From: Fimbriiglobus ruber | GTDB taxonomy: Bacteria; Planctomycetota; Planctomycetia; Gemmatales; Gemmataceae | DNA: 64,000 bases | NCBI RefSeq assembly: GCF_002197845.1 | Contig: NZ_NIDE01000018.1 | Location: 1-64,000, forward strand | Direction: 5' to 3' | Shown: in pieces, positions 26,228 through 35,697 of the stretch | Numbering within the stretch: the first letter of the stretch is position 1 | How the letters are laid out: the number at the start of each line of letters is the position of its first letter | The notes under the pieces: model-generated | Database searches by the model: none | What the model was told of the DNA's origin: nothing | Seen by the model: the letters and a program-made list of their open reading frames with translations, nothing else | Translations under genes and position numbers: made by a program

Positions 26228-29200
26228 ATGCGCCTGCGCCAAAACCGGGTTTACCGGTCGATTCTGTTGGCCCTGACCGTCGTCGGTCTGGCGGGGGCCG
26301 GCTACGTCGTGTACGGGACGTTCCTGGCGCCGGCCGCCCCCGACCGGCAGCTCAAGGCCGCCGAGGCCGCGTACGCCCGGGGCGTGGCCGTGTATCAGGC
26401 CCAGAACTGGGGGGAGGCCGTCACCCGGTTCGACGAGGCCCGGTTGCTGGCCGACAAGGGGCGGGGGCTGCTGGAGGAGCAGTCCCGCGCCGGGCGACTC
26501 TCGCCGGACGAGGTGAAAGCTCTGCTGGGCCGACTCGCGTGGATCAAGGCCCGGGCCGTCCGCGACCGGGCGTACGCCCGGTCGCGTGTCAATGGAACGC
26601 CCATCGGCGACGTGCCCGACACACAGTACGGGGAATCGTACCGCGGCGTGATGACCATCCCGGACGATGGCGACCGTGGGGAAGCGTTGGCCGCACTCCG
26701 GATCGCCGCCCTGTACCTTCGTTCGGACCAAGACGTGCTCAAGGACGCCCTGCGGGCCGAACTCGTTCGCCAGCCGATCGACTGGGGCACGGCCGAGCCG
26801 CTGCTCCGGGCCGCGATCGAGCTGAACCCGAAAGACAGCCGGGCTCAGTACTTCCTCGCCCGCTTCGAGTTCGACCAGCCGGTGGAAGGCTCGGGGATTC
26901 CGGTCCCGTTCGACAAAAAGGACACCGCCCGGGTCGAAAAGTCCCGGACGCATTTGGACGCCGCCCGGGAGAGTAAGGCACCGCACTGGCGGGTCGTCGG
27001 GCTGGAGACGGAGATCCGATCGTGGGAAGTGAGGACCGCGGCCGCCCGCCGGGTCAAGGCCGCCGCCGCCGCGACCAATGAACAGGCCCTTGACCGATTC
27101 CTCTTCGATCCCGCCGACGGCGCCATCGGCCAGATCGCCCGCAAAGAACACCTGACGGGTCTCGGGCGGGCCGACGTGGCGGGATTGGCGAATGTTTTGT
27201 CGGCCGGCCTCGACCGGGGCGTGGTCCACGCCCGCGCACTGGACGGCCGCCCGGACGAGGTTCGGGCGGTCGTCCGCGCCGCCCTCGATCTGGCCGACGC
27301 CACGGCCGGTGCCGCCGCCAACCCGCTCCTCTCGGATCTGGCTGTCGCGGCAGTCGATCTCATGTGGAAGGCACAAGCCCTACTGGCCGTCGCCGACGGG
27401 GCCGGCTGGCGGGACGCGGTGGCGGCGTTGGACGCCGTCGTGGCGAAGGCCGGCGACGCCGTCCGGGCCAACCCGCAGGTTCGACTACAGCTCGCGCAGA
27501 TCACCCACCGGGATTCGCTCATCGCGCTCCGCTCGAACGACACGACGCTGGCTAAGAACCTCGCGTCTCGGGCCATCAAGCAGGCCGAGGACGCACTGGC
27601 GAGCGCCGAGAAGGTCAACCCGGCCGCCCCGCTCGTTGACGAGTACCGGCTGATGTTGGCCGAATGGAAACTCCTCGGCGGTACCCGGATCGAGGAGGTC
27701 CGGCCGTACCTCGCCCGCGCCCGCGCGTCGGCCGGCCCGCGGACCAAGTTGATGGTCCAGTTCCTCGACGCGGTGGTGGCCGAGCGGCAGGGCCGGTTCG
27801 TCGCGGCCCGGGCGATCCTTCGCCCGGTCGCGGCCGCCCGGAATTACCCCGATCTGGCCTTCCGGGCAAACCTGTTGACCGCAACCCTTGCGATCACGTC
27901 CGGCGACCCGAGCGCGGCTCTGGCGGCCCTCCGGGAAGTGGAGCCGGTGTACCAGAAGCTGGACGACCTGCTCCCCACGGAGCGGGCGTGGGCTGCCGAG
28001 TACATCCGCGGGCGGGACGAAGTGATCGCCCTCCAGGTCACCGCGACCCTGGAACTCGGCCTCCAGTCGGTCGCCCGGTTCCGCCGCGACAACCCCGGCC
28101 GGCCGGTCCCGGCAGACCTGCTCACCCCTCACGAAACGACGACAGAGGGGCTGATGAAGAAAATCCGGCCGCCCAGCCCCGCAGACCGAACGGCCCGGCT
28201 GGCCGTTGCCGGGTATCTCGCCCTGACCGGCCGGCGGAAGGCGTCGGAGACCCGCTTGACCGACCTGGCCACCGACTACCCGGCGAGCCTGGAAGTCCTC
28301 CGCGCCCGGACGGCTCTCCTGGCCGTCCCCGAGAACCGGACGGCGACGGCAGCCGATCCGAACGCGGTCGCCGCCGGGGACGTCCTCATCCAGAAATTCA
28401 TCAAGGACTACCCGGGCGACCGGCCGGCCAAGCTGTACAAGGCCGAATGGCTGGTCAGGACCGGACGGTCCGACCAGGCGATCGAGTATTTGAAAGACCC
28501 GGGCACGTTCCTCGGCGGCCGGGACGACGCGGTGGACCGCGTGCTGGCCGCCGCGCTCTACCAGGCGGGCCTCAAGGACGAAGCCCGGGAAATCCTCGGC
28601 CGGTTGCCCGACGACCCGGCGGTCACGGCCATCCTGATCCGGTCGGCGGGGAGCCTGGAAGTCGGCCAAGCCCAGCTGAAGGAAGCGCTGAGCCGGTTCG
28701 AGAACAAGGGACTGTTTCAGGTTTACCAGGGGTCCGTCCTGTTAGGCCAGCGGAAGTACCCGGAGGCGGCCGCGGAGTTCTCCGCCGCGTGCGCCGTGAG
28801 CCAGGTCCGGCCGGCCGCCCGCGTCGGGCTGACCTGGGCTCTGATGGGTTACCTGGCCGCGGACCCAACGAGTGCCCGCGAGCTCGCCATTAAATTGGCC
28901 GGGGAGATGACGGACGAGCCGTCGGTCTATCTCGTCGCTGCCCTCGCCGCCCTCCGCCTGGACGACATCGGCACGGTGTCCGACAGCTGGGACCAAGTCC
29001 GGTCGATGTACGCGGCGGTGAACAAGTGGGAGGCGGTCGCGGTCGGGGCCGGGTTGCCGCGGGCCGACGCGGCGGTCGCCCGGGCCCAGTTCAAGCTCCT
29101 GGCCGGCGACCCGGTCGCGGCCCGCCGGGACGCGGTCGCCAGCCTGAGCCAGTACCCCGAGCACACCGCGACGCTGATCCTGTTGGCCGACCTGTTCCTC

Positions 29201-30277
29201 AGCCCGCCGGGGGATTTGACGCGGGTGCGGGATTATTACCGGGAGGCCGTCCGGCTGAACCCGGCCGACCCCCGCCTGCCGTACCTCGACGCCCGCATCC
29301 GGCAGGCCGACGGCGACTGGTCCGGGGCGGCCGCCGTGTACGACCGGCTGATCGCCGCGGCCCCGCGGAACCCGACCCCCTACCCGCCATTAGTTGCCGC
29401 GCTGGTCAACGCCGGGAAGAAAGACGAGGTTCTGAAGCGGACCCGGGATTGGCACGCCCGGTTGCCGGACGATGAGCGGGCCACGGTCACCCTGATCGAA
29501 CTGTTGGCTGGTTCGGGAGCCGGGGTGGAAGCCGACGAACTCGCCAACGAGTTCGTCGCCCACGCGCAGGCCGAGGCCGGCCGGCGGGCCGGTTTGGCCG
29601 CCCCACCGAGCGCTCTCCCGAGTGCACCGGGGGATGCCGTGGCGGCGGCCGAGAAGGCCCGGCTGTCCGCGCTTCTGGATGTCGCCGCAGCGTTTTCCCG
29701 GGCGAACGCCTTCGACGCCGCCACTGCCCGGGCGAAGGAAGTTCTGAAGACCCGTCCGGCCGACGAGCGGGCGCGGATGACCCTCGGCGGGATCGCGGTC
29801 GCCCGGGGGGAGTGGGACGCTGCCGTGGCCACATACAAAGACGTCCTCAAGGACAACCCCCGGCAGTTCGTCGCCGGGAACAACCTCGCGTGGATCCTGG
29901 CGGAGAAGAAGAACGAGCCGGCCGCCGCGCTCGAACTGGTCGAACGCGTTCGCCTGGGGCCGACGGGGACGCGGCCGATCAGTCCCGAGCGGCTCCCGGC
30001 CGACTTCCTCGACACGCTCGGGGTGGTGTATCACAAACTGAATCAACCCGACCGGTATCGGGAAATGCAGGCGGTGTTCGAGGCGGCCGCCCGGCGCTAC
30101 CCGGCCGACCCGCGAGTTCTGCTCCACCTGGGAGTGGCCCAGGTGGCGACAGGGGATCGAGCCCGGGGGCTGGCTACCCTCGACGCTGCGGTCCGGCTGG
30201 CGAAAACCCGCAACGGGCTCAAGGACCGGCAAAATAAAGATGTGATCGCTGCTGCCCAGACGTACCTCAAGAGCTGA
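26228..30277 (+). CDS. Very long TPR-repeat protein linked to the exosortase
   Basis: About 1349 residues from ATG 26228 (GTG 26219 is possible). One N-terminal transmembrane helix (SILLALTVVGLAGAGYVVYG) is followed by many degenerate tetratricopeptide repeats along the whole length, for example AYARGVAVYQAQNWGEAVTR, YREAVRLNPADPRLPYLDAR and WDAAVATYKDVLKDNPRQFV. No catalytic motif is visible. Its place directly after the exosortase recalls the PrsT-type TPR proteins of PEP-CTERM loci, which suggests a periplasmic scaffold for surface protein or polysaccharide export. That role is inferred from context. The reading frame looks intact. Confidence 0.8.
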   Translation: MRLRQNRVYRSILLALTVVGLAGAGYVVYGTFLAPAAPDRQLKAAEAAYARGVAVYQAQNWGEAVTRFDEARLLADKGRGLLEEQSRAGRLSPDEVKALLGRLAWIKARAVRDRAYARSRVNGTPIGDVPDTQYGESYRGVMTIPDDGDRGEALAALRIAALYLRSDQDVLKDALRAELVRQPIDWGTAEPLLRAAIELNPKDSRAQYFLARFEFDQPVEGSGIPVPFDKKDTARVEKSRTHLDAARESKAPHWRVVGLETEIRSWEVRTAAARRVKAAAAATNEQALDRFLFDPADGAIGQIARKEHLTGLGRADVAGLANVLSAGLDRGVVHARALDGRPDEVRAVVRAALDLADATAGAAANPLLSDLAVAAVDLMWKAQALLAVADGAGWRDAVAALDAVVAKAGDAVRANPQVRLQLAQITHRDSLIALRSNDTTLAKNLASRAIKQAEDALASAEKVNPAAPLVDEYRLMLAEWKLLGGTRIEEVRPYLARARASAGPRTKLMVQFLDAVVAERQGRFVAARAILRPVAAARNYPDLAFRANLLTATLAITSGDPSAALAALREVEPVYQKLDDLLPTERAWAAEYIRGRDEVIALQVTATLELGLQSVARFRRDNPGRPVPADLLTPHETTTEGLMKKIRPPSPADRTARLAVAGYLALTGRRKASETRLTDLATDYPASLEVLRARTALLAVPENRTATAADPNAVAAGDVLIQKFIKDYPGDRPAKLYKAEWLVRTGRSDQAIEYLKDPGTFLGGRDDAVDRVLAAALYQAGLKDEAREILGRLPDDPAVTAILIRSAGSLEVGQAQLKEALSRFENKGLFQVYQGSVLLGQRKYPEAAAEFSAACAVSQVRPAARVGLTWALMGYLAADPTSARELAIKLAGEMTDEPSVYLVAALAALRLDDIGTVSDSWDQVRSMYAAVNKWEAVAVGAGLPRADAAVARAQFKLLAGDPVAARRDAVASLSQYPEHTATLILLADLFLSPPGDLTRVRDYYREAVRLNPADPRLPYLDARIRQADGDWSGAAAVYDRLIAAAPRNPTPYPPLVAALVNAGKKDEVLKRTRDWHARLPDDERATVTLIELLAGSGAGVEADELANEFVAHAQAEAGRRAGLAAPPSALPSAPGDAVAAAEKARLSALLDVAAAFSRANAFDAATARAKEVLKTRPADERARMTLGGIAVARGEWDAAVATYKDVLKDNPRQFVAGNNLAWILAEKKNEPAAALELVERVRLGPTGTRPISPERLPADFLDTLGVVYHKLNQPDRYREMQAVFEAAARRYPADPRVLLHLGVAQVATGDRARGLATLDAAVRLAKTRNGLKDRQNKDVIAAAQTYLKS

Positions 30278-30440
30278 CCCGTTTTGCCGGCTACTTCCGA
30301 GACTTCTCGCTCCACGCGACAGACTGGGTGTAGTTTTTTCGATCGCAAGAGCGGGTGGTAGCGCATTTGCCCGGGGTACGCTTCGCGAACCCCCATACGC
30401 ATCAAGTTAAGAGCGGGTTGCCGTAGTGCGAAGTGAGAAG

Positions 30441-30489
30441 TCCTTCCATAATCACCAGTTAGAACAACTGGTGATGGTCTTGGGAAGGA
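30441..30489 (+). promoter_or_regulatory. Hairpin masking the transposase ribosome-binding site
   Basis: ATCACCAGTT at 30451-30460 pairs with AACTGGTGAT at 30466-30475. The outer TCCTTCC at 30441-30447 pairs with GGAAGGA at 30483-30489, which is the ribosome site seven bases before ATG 30497. Transcripts entering from outside would fold this way and block translation, a control known in IS10 and IS50. The pairing is seen in the sequence; the regulatory effect is inferred. Confidence 0.65.
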
Positions 30490-30496
30490 ATCACAC

Positions 30497-31884
30497 ATGA
30501 CGATGTTAGCGACCGTCGGTGCCGCGTTACAACGACTCCTCGGACCCCTCGCCGAGGACGCCGCCCGGGACACCGGTGTGATCGTCCGCCAGCGGAAGTT
30601 TACCCCCTGTCCTTGGCCCGAACATTTGTCCTCGGGTTCTTACAGAAGCCGAGCGCGTCCGATGAGGAACTCGCCCAACTCGCCACCCAAGCCGGAGCCC
30701 CGGTCACCCCTCAGGCCATCGACCAGCGCCACACCCCGCGACTCGTCCAGTTCCTCGAAACCCTCTTCCGCAAGAGCACGACGGTGGTCGTCGGATCGAC
30801 CCGCGCCCTGGCCCCCATCCTGGAACGGTTTCCCACGGTGACCATCCTGGACAGTTCGACGATTACCCTGCCGGACGAACTGGGGGACCGGTTCGCGGGG
30901 TGCGGGGGGAGTTACGGGCGCGGGGCCGCGGCTCTCAAACTTCAGACCGAGTTGGACCTCCGGAGTGGGGCTCTATCGGCCATCACCGTCGAGTCCGGCC
31001 GGATCCCGGACGGGGCGTCGGCCCGGCAACACGTGATCCCTCCGGCCGGGGGATTACGGATCACCGACCTCGGATATTATTCCCTGGCCGTGTTCGCCCC
31101 GATCGCCGCCGGGCGGGCGTATTTCCTGTCCCGGTTGGGATTTGGGACGGGCGTCCGGGTGGCTTCGGGCGGCCCGACCGTGGACCTCCTGCCGTGGCTG
31201 GCGGGTCAACCGGGTCCGTATGTCGACGCCCCGGTCTGGTTGGGCGAGAAGAGACTCGGGTGTCGCCTGCTGGCGTGGCGGTTGCCCGACGAACCGGCCA
31301 ACCGCCGCCGCCAGAAGTTGCGGGCGGCGGCCCGCGCGAAGGGGGCTCCGGAGCCGTCCGCGGCCCGACTCGCGTGGTGCGAGTGGACGCTCCTGGTGAC
31401 GAACGTGCCGGGGGAACTCCTGACCCCACCGGAAGCCGTCGTCCTGTACCGGGCCCGGTGGCAGGTGGAACTCCTGTTCAAGCGGTGGAAATCGCAGGAC
31501 TTGGTGGCCGTGCTGAGCGGTGCGACGGTCGTCCGCCAGATGGTCCGGGTGTGGTCGCGGTTACTGGCCGCGGTCGTCCAACATTGGTTGGTGGTGGCCA
31601 CCGCGTGGGGGGACGCGACCCGGAGTTGGGTGAAGGTGAGCGAGGCGGTGCGGGCATTCGTGGGCCGTCTGGTGGGAACCCTGGACGACCCCGTCGGATT
31701 GGCCCGGGTTCTGTCCGACCTCGGTCAGGTGGTCGGGAAGACGTGCCGCCGAAACAAACGTCGGAAACCGGGGACGGCAGAACTCCTGAACGATGTGAGC
31801 CTCTTGGACTTCAGCTTATTCTCGGACTCGCCTGAAGTGACACAAGTCGGCCTTGAGCAACCAGGCCTGGATAGCGGAGGATAG
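30497..31884 (+). pseudogene. IS4-family transposase with a frame break
   Basis: The start MTMLATVGAALQRLLGPLAE and ARDTGVIVRQRKFTP are in frame 2. The rest, LSLARTFVLGFLQKPSASDE onward, is in frame 1. A five-C run at 30603-30607 would have to be six C to join them, so one base appears lost. The DDE core is otherwise complete: ILDSSTITLPDEL (first Asp), YYSLAVFAPIAAGRAYFLSR and LYRARWQVELLFKRWKSQ (YREK-like signature with Glu). The last residues after FSLFSDSPE differ from a usual family end and probably come from the IS630 insertion. It is either inactive or dependent on frameshifting. Confidence 0.75.
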
Positions 31885-31917
31885 ATCCTTCACCGATCCG
31901 TCTGCGGGAGGGCAAGG

Positions 31918-32986
31918 ATGCGTCCCCAATATTCGTTTCCCGAACCCGTGGTCCAAGCGATCGCGGACGCGCGCTATCGGCACCCGGACCCGCGTGTCCA
32001 AGAGCGGATGGAGATTCTCTGGCTCAAGACCCGGAACGTGACGCACAGTCGGATCGCGGAGTTGGCCAACGTGTCGCGCTCCACGGTGCAGCGGACCCTG
32101 CGGATCTATGCGGCGAAGGGTCTGGATGGGGTCCGATCGTTCGGCTGGAAGGGCCAACCCAGTGCGCTGACACCGCATCACGGGACGATCGAAGACGCGT
32201 TTCGCCGGCACCCGCCGCACACGGCCCACGAGGCGGCGCGGCGGATCGAGGACCTGACGGGCGTCCGACGCAAGGCGTCGCGGGTGCGCCAGTTCTTGAA
32301 AGAGGATCTGGGGATGAAATGCCTGAAGGTGGCACCCATCCCGGTGCCGCCCAAGAAAACGGTCGACGAACACGCCCGCACGCAGGCGGATTTTTTAAAA
32401 GACGGAACTGGAACCGAAGTTGGCGGAAGCCCGCGACGGTAAGCGGACGGTGTACTTCGTGGACGCGTCGCACTTCGTCTTGGCGTCGTTCCTGGGGTGG
32501 GTGTGGTGCTTCGTCCGGTTACATGTCCGGGCCGCGTCGGGACGGCAGAGGTACAACGTGCTGGGTGCGCTGAACGCGGTCACGCACGAGCTGGTGACAG
32601 AAATCAACACGACGTACATCACGGCCACCTCGGTGTGTGCGTTGCTCCGCAAGATCGCGGCCCTCGGTGGGTCATTGCCGATCACGCTGGTACTCGACAA
32701 CGCCCGCTACCAGCGGTGCGCGCTGGTGGAGCACACGGCCAAGGCACTCGGGATCGAGTTGTTGTTCCTGCCGTCGTATTCGCCGAACCTGAACTTGATC
32801 GAGCGACTCTGGAAGTTCGTGAAGAAGGAGGCGTTGAACAGCCGCCACCATCAGGACTTCAAGAAGTTCCAGGAGGCCATCGACCATTGCTTGGCGGATC
32901 TGCCGACGAAACACCGAGAGAAACTGGCGACCCTGATGACCCACAAATTCCAGACGTGGGACAATGTGTCACTCCTGGACGCGTAA
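31918..32986 (+). pseudogene. IS630-family transposase split by a frame change
   Basis: The upstream frame (ATG 31918, GGGAGGGCAAGG before it) encodes the helix-turn-helix half (LKTRNVTHSRIAELANVSRS, TVQRTLRIYAAKGLDGVRSF). It stops at 32442. The downstream frame encodes the DDE half: YFVDASHFV (first Asp), ITLVLDNARYQRC (second Asp) and LLFLPSYSPNLNLIERLWKF (Glu). They join smoothly as QADFLK/TELEPKLAEARDGKRT if one A is removed from TTTTTTAAAAG at 32391-32401. That run is also a plausible slippage site, and IS630 elements are known to use frameshifting, so it may be active rather than dead. Confidence 0.8.
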
Positions 32987-33048
32987 AGTATAACTTGATG
33001 CGTATGGGGGTACGCTTCGCGAACCCCGGGCAAATGGGTAGTACGAAT

Positions 33049-34599
33049 CCAGCCCTTTCAACATGGCCCCTTGTTGCGAAATTCCTTCAACAAGCGGGCG
33101 GTTGAGTAATGTTTGTGTCTTTTGTTGTACACCGGTTTCTTTTTCGGTGGCTTTTTCGGTCCACGTTTGCTCCGGGTTAAGGCCGGGAGGTTGACATGCT
33201 TGGCGAGCGATCGCAGCAGCCTCGCCAGGGTCGACGGCGACAAACGGCTCCAACCCAACCACGGGTCGGGCGGTAGGTACTTCATCAGTGTGCGATAATC
33301 ATGGGCGCTTTCGTCGGCCAAGTAGTGGCCTGAGATTTCCGCCTCCGCCTCGACGCCATGCACCGAACGAATCGCGGAACGGACCACGGCCACGGCATTC
33401 CCGGCCAGCAATGCCATGGCGAAGCCAAACAATGCGGCCCGCGGTTGGCCCCGCCCTGGCTGTTCGCAGTTCAACTCTTGGGTGAGATACTGAAAATGGT
33501 TTTCGATAGTCCAGCGCAACAAGTAGAGTTCGGCAATCCGCTCGGCCGACACGTCGTCTGGCAAGTGGGTCAACACCGCCAGGGTGCGGTCGCCGTTACG
33601 GGTTTTGGCGAACAAGCGAATTTCGATCCGCCTCAGGGACAGGACGTCCCCAGTGTCCAAGTCGGTGGCCCGCACGCGTTGTTCGTAGATCGTCCCGGTG
33701 GCGGTTTTCCCGCAGTACTTCAGCCGGCTGACGGGCTCGCACGGCAGGCTCCGGCGGTGTTGCCGAACGAGTACAAAAGCCTTTCGGCCGGGGACACCGA
33801 ACACGAACCGCACCGTACAAAAATTGCGGTCGGCAACGAACACATCGTTGGCCTGCACGCGGGGCAGCAGTTGCGTCAGCAGAGCACGCTCCTGAGGATA
33901 CGCGTCTTCGCACAGCACCAAATCGGTGGCGAGCCCCACCCCGGGTTCGTAGACCACCCGCGACTTGCCCGGCAAACAGGCATTGAGCCATTGCCGCAAC
34001 GGTGTCAACCGATGGTGGGTGCCCGCCAACACATTGCCGTCGAGGACGCGCATGCGATAACCCGGCAGCGGTTCGCTGCGGGCGTTCGGCTTCGCATCCA
34101 GCACTTGGCCGCACCGCTGGCCGCTGTACCGCACCACCGCCTCGCTGACCGCCGGTTGCAGTCGGCCCAACTTGCCATACACCGCCTGGAACGACGTCGT
34201 GATCGTGGGTTGCGTCTCGGTCGGATCGGCTTGGTAGGCCGCCTGGACCGAGGCCCGCATGCCGGCCGCCACTTGGATCAGCAACCCCACCAATGCCGAG
34301 AGCGTCAATTCGCGGGTATACTGATCGGGTGCGTGTTCCTGGAACAACTGTTCCAGGGTGGGCTCGTCCAGCATCCATTCCCGCGTACCTCGCACCATGA
34401 CTCCCAACGGCACCACCAGGCCATGCGGCACCAGGGTGATGGGGATTTCCGCATAGGCGGGGCGCGCCAGCAGTTGTTCGAGCGGGTCGGGTTTCCGCGG
34501 CTTCGGTGGGAGACGCATCCTTGCCTCTCGCGAAAAAGCCGCATGTAATCGATTACGCTCCCGGGTGATAGGTCAAAGAGTTCATGTTGAAAGGGCTGG
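33049..34599 (-). mobile_element. IS4-family insertion sequence, complete, with 10-bp target duplication
   Basis: The 1551-bp element has perfect 17-bp inverted ends, CCAGCCCTTTCAACATG at 33049-33065 and its complement at 34583-34599. The direct repeat TAGTACGAAT flanks it at 33039-33048 and 34600-34609. One intact transposase gene fills the - strand. It inserted three bases beyond the right end of the element ending at 33035. An 11-bp duplication with one base less at the left end is an equivalent reading. Confidence 0.93.
33058..34518 (-). CDS. IS4-family transposase (DDE)
   Basis: A protein of 486 residues, intact. It starts MRLPPKPRKPDPLEQLLARP at ATG 34518, with AGAGGCAAGG upstream on the - strand. 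The DDE core has RVLDGNVLAGTHHRLTPLRQ (first Asp), VFVADRNFCTVRFV (second Asp) and LYLLRWTIENHFQYLTQELN (Y-x-x-R-W-x-I-E signature). The C-terminus is strongly basic (RSKRGPKKPPKKKPVYNKRH). It fills nearly the whole element and ends nine bases inside the left boundary. Confidence 0.95.
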   Translation of the reverse strand: MRLPPKPRKPDPLEQLLARPAYAEIPITLVPHGLVVPLGVMVRGTREWMLDEPTLEQLFQEHAPDQYTRELTLSALVGLLIQVAAGMRASVQAAYQADPTETQPTITTSFQAVYGKLGRLQPAVSEAVVRYSGQRCGQVLDAKPNARSEPLPGYRMRVLDGNVLAGTHHRLTPLRQWLNACLPGKSRVVYEPGVGLATDLVLCEDAYPQERALLTQLLPRVQANDVFVADRNFCTVRFVFGVPGRKAFVLVRQHRRSLPCEPVSRLKYCGKTATGTIYEQRVRATDLDTGDVLSLRRIEIRLFAKTRNGDRTLAVLTHLPDDVSAERIAELYLLRWTIENHFQYLTQELNCEQPGRGQPRAALFGFAMALLAGNAVAVVRSAIRSVHGVEAEAEISGHYLADESAHDYRTLMKYLPPDPWLGWSRLSPSTLARLLRSLAKHVNLPALTRSKRGPKKPPKKKPVYNKRHKHYSTARLLKEFRNKGPC

Positions 34600-34664
34600 T
34601 AGTACGAATCCCAAAGGCACGATCCTGGACAGCCGCTCTCTTGTCGCGTTCGGCGAGAAGTCTC

Positions 34665-35633
34665 CTACTTCGTGCGATTTTTGGGGTTGAGCGTTTTGCC
34701 GATCAGGTTGTTCGGGTCGGCCTTCGGCAGCGCCTCGCGGGCCTTCGCCCGGCGGGCGTTCAGCTCGAAGTAGACCGGCGCGACGAGGACGACGGCCGCC
34801 GGAATCCACAGGAATAGCATGGTCGGGAAGAGCATCCAGAACGTCGCCCGCTGGGCTCGGGCGTCGGCCCGCTGGCGGGCGTTGACGCGGACGCTGGCGG
34901 CGTACCCGGTCAGCGCGGCCGACACGTCGTTGCCCAACAGCTGGGACTGCGTCAGGATGACCGCCAGGTTACGGACCGAGACCGACTGCGACCGGTCGGC
35001 CCACCGCTCGAACGCGACGGCCAGGTTCAACATCTCGGCCTGTCGGAGCACCAGACCGAGTTCCTCGGTCATCCGCGGGAACGGCCCGCGGAGCTGCTCG
35101 GTGACCCGCTCCAGCGACCGGATTAACCCCTGCCCGGCGAGCAGGGCGATGGCCAACATGTCGGCGAACACCGGCAGCCCCCGCTCAATTTCCCCGTCCC
35201 GGGCGTGAGCGGCCAGGGCGAGGTAGACGCGGGGGACCGAATACCCGACGAGGGCCAGGACGAGTCCCCCGCCGGCGGCATACGGAATCCAACCGGGGGA
35301 GACGAGCATCGCGACGCCAGCCGCGACGAACACCGGGGCGAGCGTTAATAGGGCCCGGATCGCCCGGTATTGCACCAGCGCGGTCCGACTGTAATAGCCC
35401 GCCCGAAGGAGAATGGGGGCGATTTCTAGCTCGTCGCGCGCGGCGCCGGGGAGCCCCCCGGCCAGGACGTCGGTCATGTCACCTAGAACGGGTGGCGGGT
35501 CGGCGTCGCCCGCCGCCACGCCGCCCGGGTCGAGCCGGCGAACGGACGGGCGGCGGGCGAGCGACAAAAGGACCGCGCAGCAGGCCACCGCCACGCCACC
35601 CGCGACCAGACCGAACCAGACCCACTCGCCCAT
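34665..35633 (-). CDS. tadC: Tad pilus inner-membrane platform protein TadC
   Basis: A protein of 322 residues of the T2SF/GspF family. It has a first helix near the N-terminus, two helices around 95-135 (IRALLTLAPVFVAAGVAMLV), the T2SF cytoplasmic helical domain (about 155-270, with LPVFADMLAIALLAGQGLIR), and a last helix (MLFPTMLFLWIPAAVVLVAP). It is the last gene of the flp-tad run, 64 bases after tadB. TadB and TadC form the membrane base driven by the TadA ATPase. An IS element inserted just beyond its 3' end, so the gene itself is untouched. Confidence 0.88.
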   Translation of the reverse strand: MGEWVWFGLVAGGVAVACCAVLLSLARRPSVRRLDPGGVAAGDADPPPVLGDMTDVLAGGLPGAARDELEIAPILLRAGYYSRTALVQYRAIRALLTLAPVFVAAGVAMLVSPGWIPYAAGGGLVLALVGYSVPRVYLALAAHARDGEIERGLPVFADMLAIALLAGQGLIRSLERVTEQLRGPFPRMTEELGLVLRQAEMLNLAVAFERWADRSQSVSVRNLAVILTQSQLLGNDVSAALTGYAASVRVNARQRADARAQRATFWMLFPTMLFLWIPAAVVLVAPVYFELNARRAKAREALPKADPNNLIGKTLNPKNRTK

Positions 35634-35697
35634 CTCAGGATCACCCCCCGTTAACCGCGTCGGCGCGGCCCGCCAGGTCGCGAACAGTCGTTCCGGC

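Larger units (their letters stand above)
30365..33035 (+). mobile_element. IS4-like element carrying a nested IS630-type transposase
   Basis: Ends: ATTTGCCCGGGG at 30365-30376 and CCCCCATACGCATCAAGTTA at 30390-30409 recur in inverted orientation at 33024-33035 and 32991-33010. The 13-base cores between them (30377-30389 and 33011-33023) are identical on the + strand rather than inverted. Inside are an IS4-type transposase with a frame break (30497-31884) and an IS630-type transposase (31918-32986). AGTGACACA at 31836-31844 and its complement at 32965-32973 may be the IS630 ends, so that element probably inserted near the right end of the IS4-like one. I see no convincing target duplication for the outer element. 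Confidence 0.65.
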
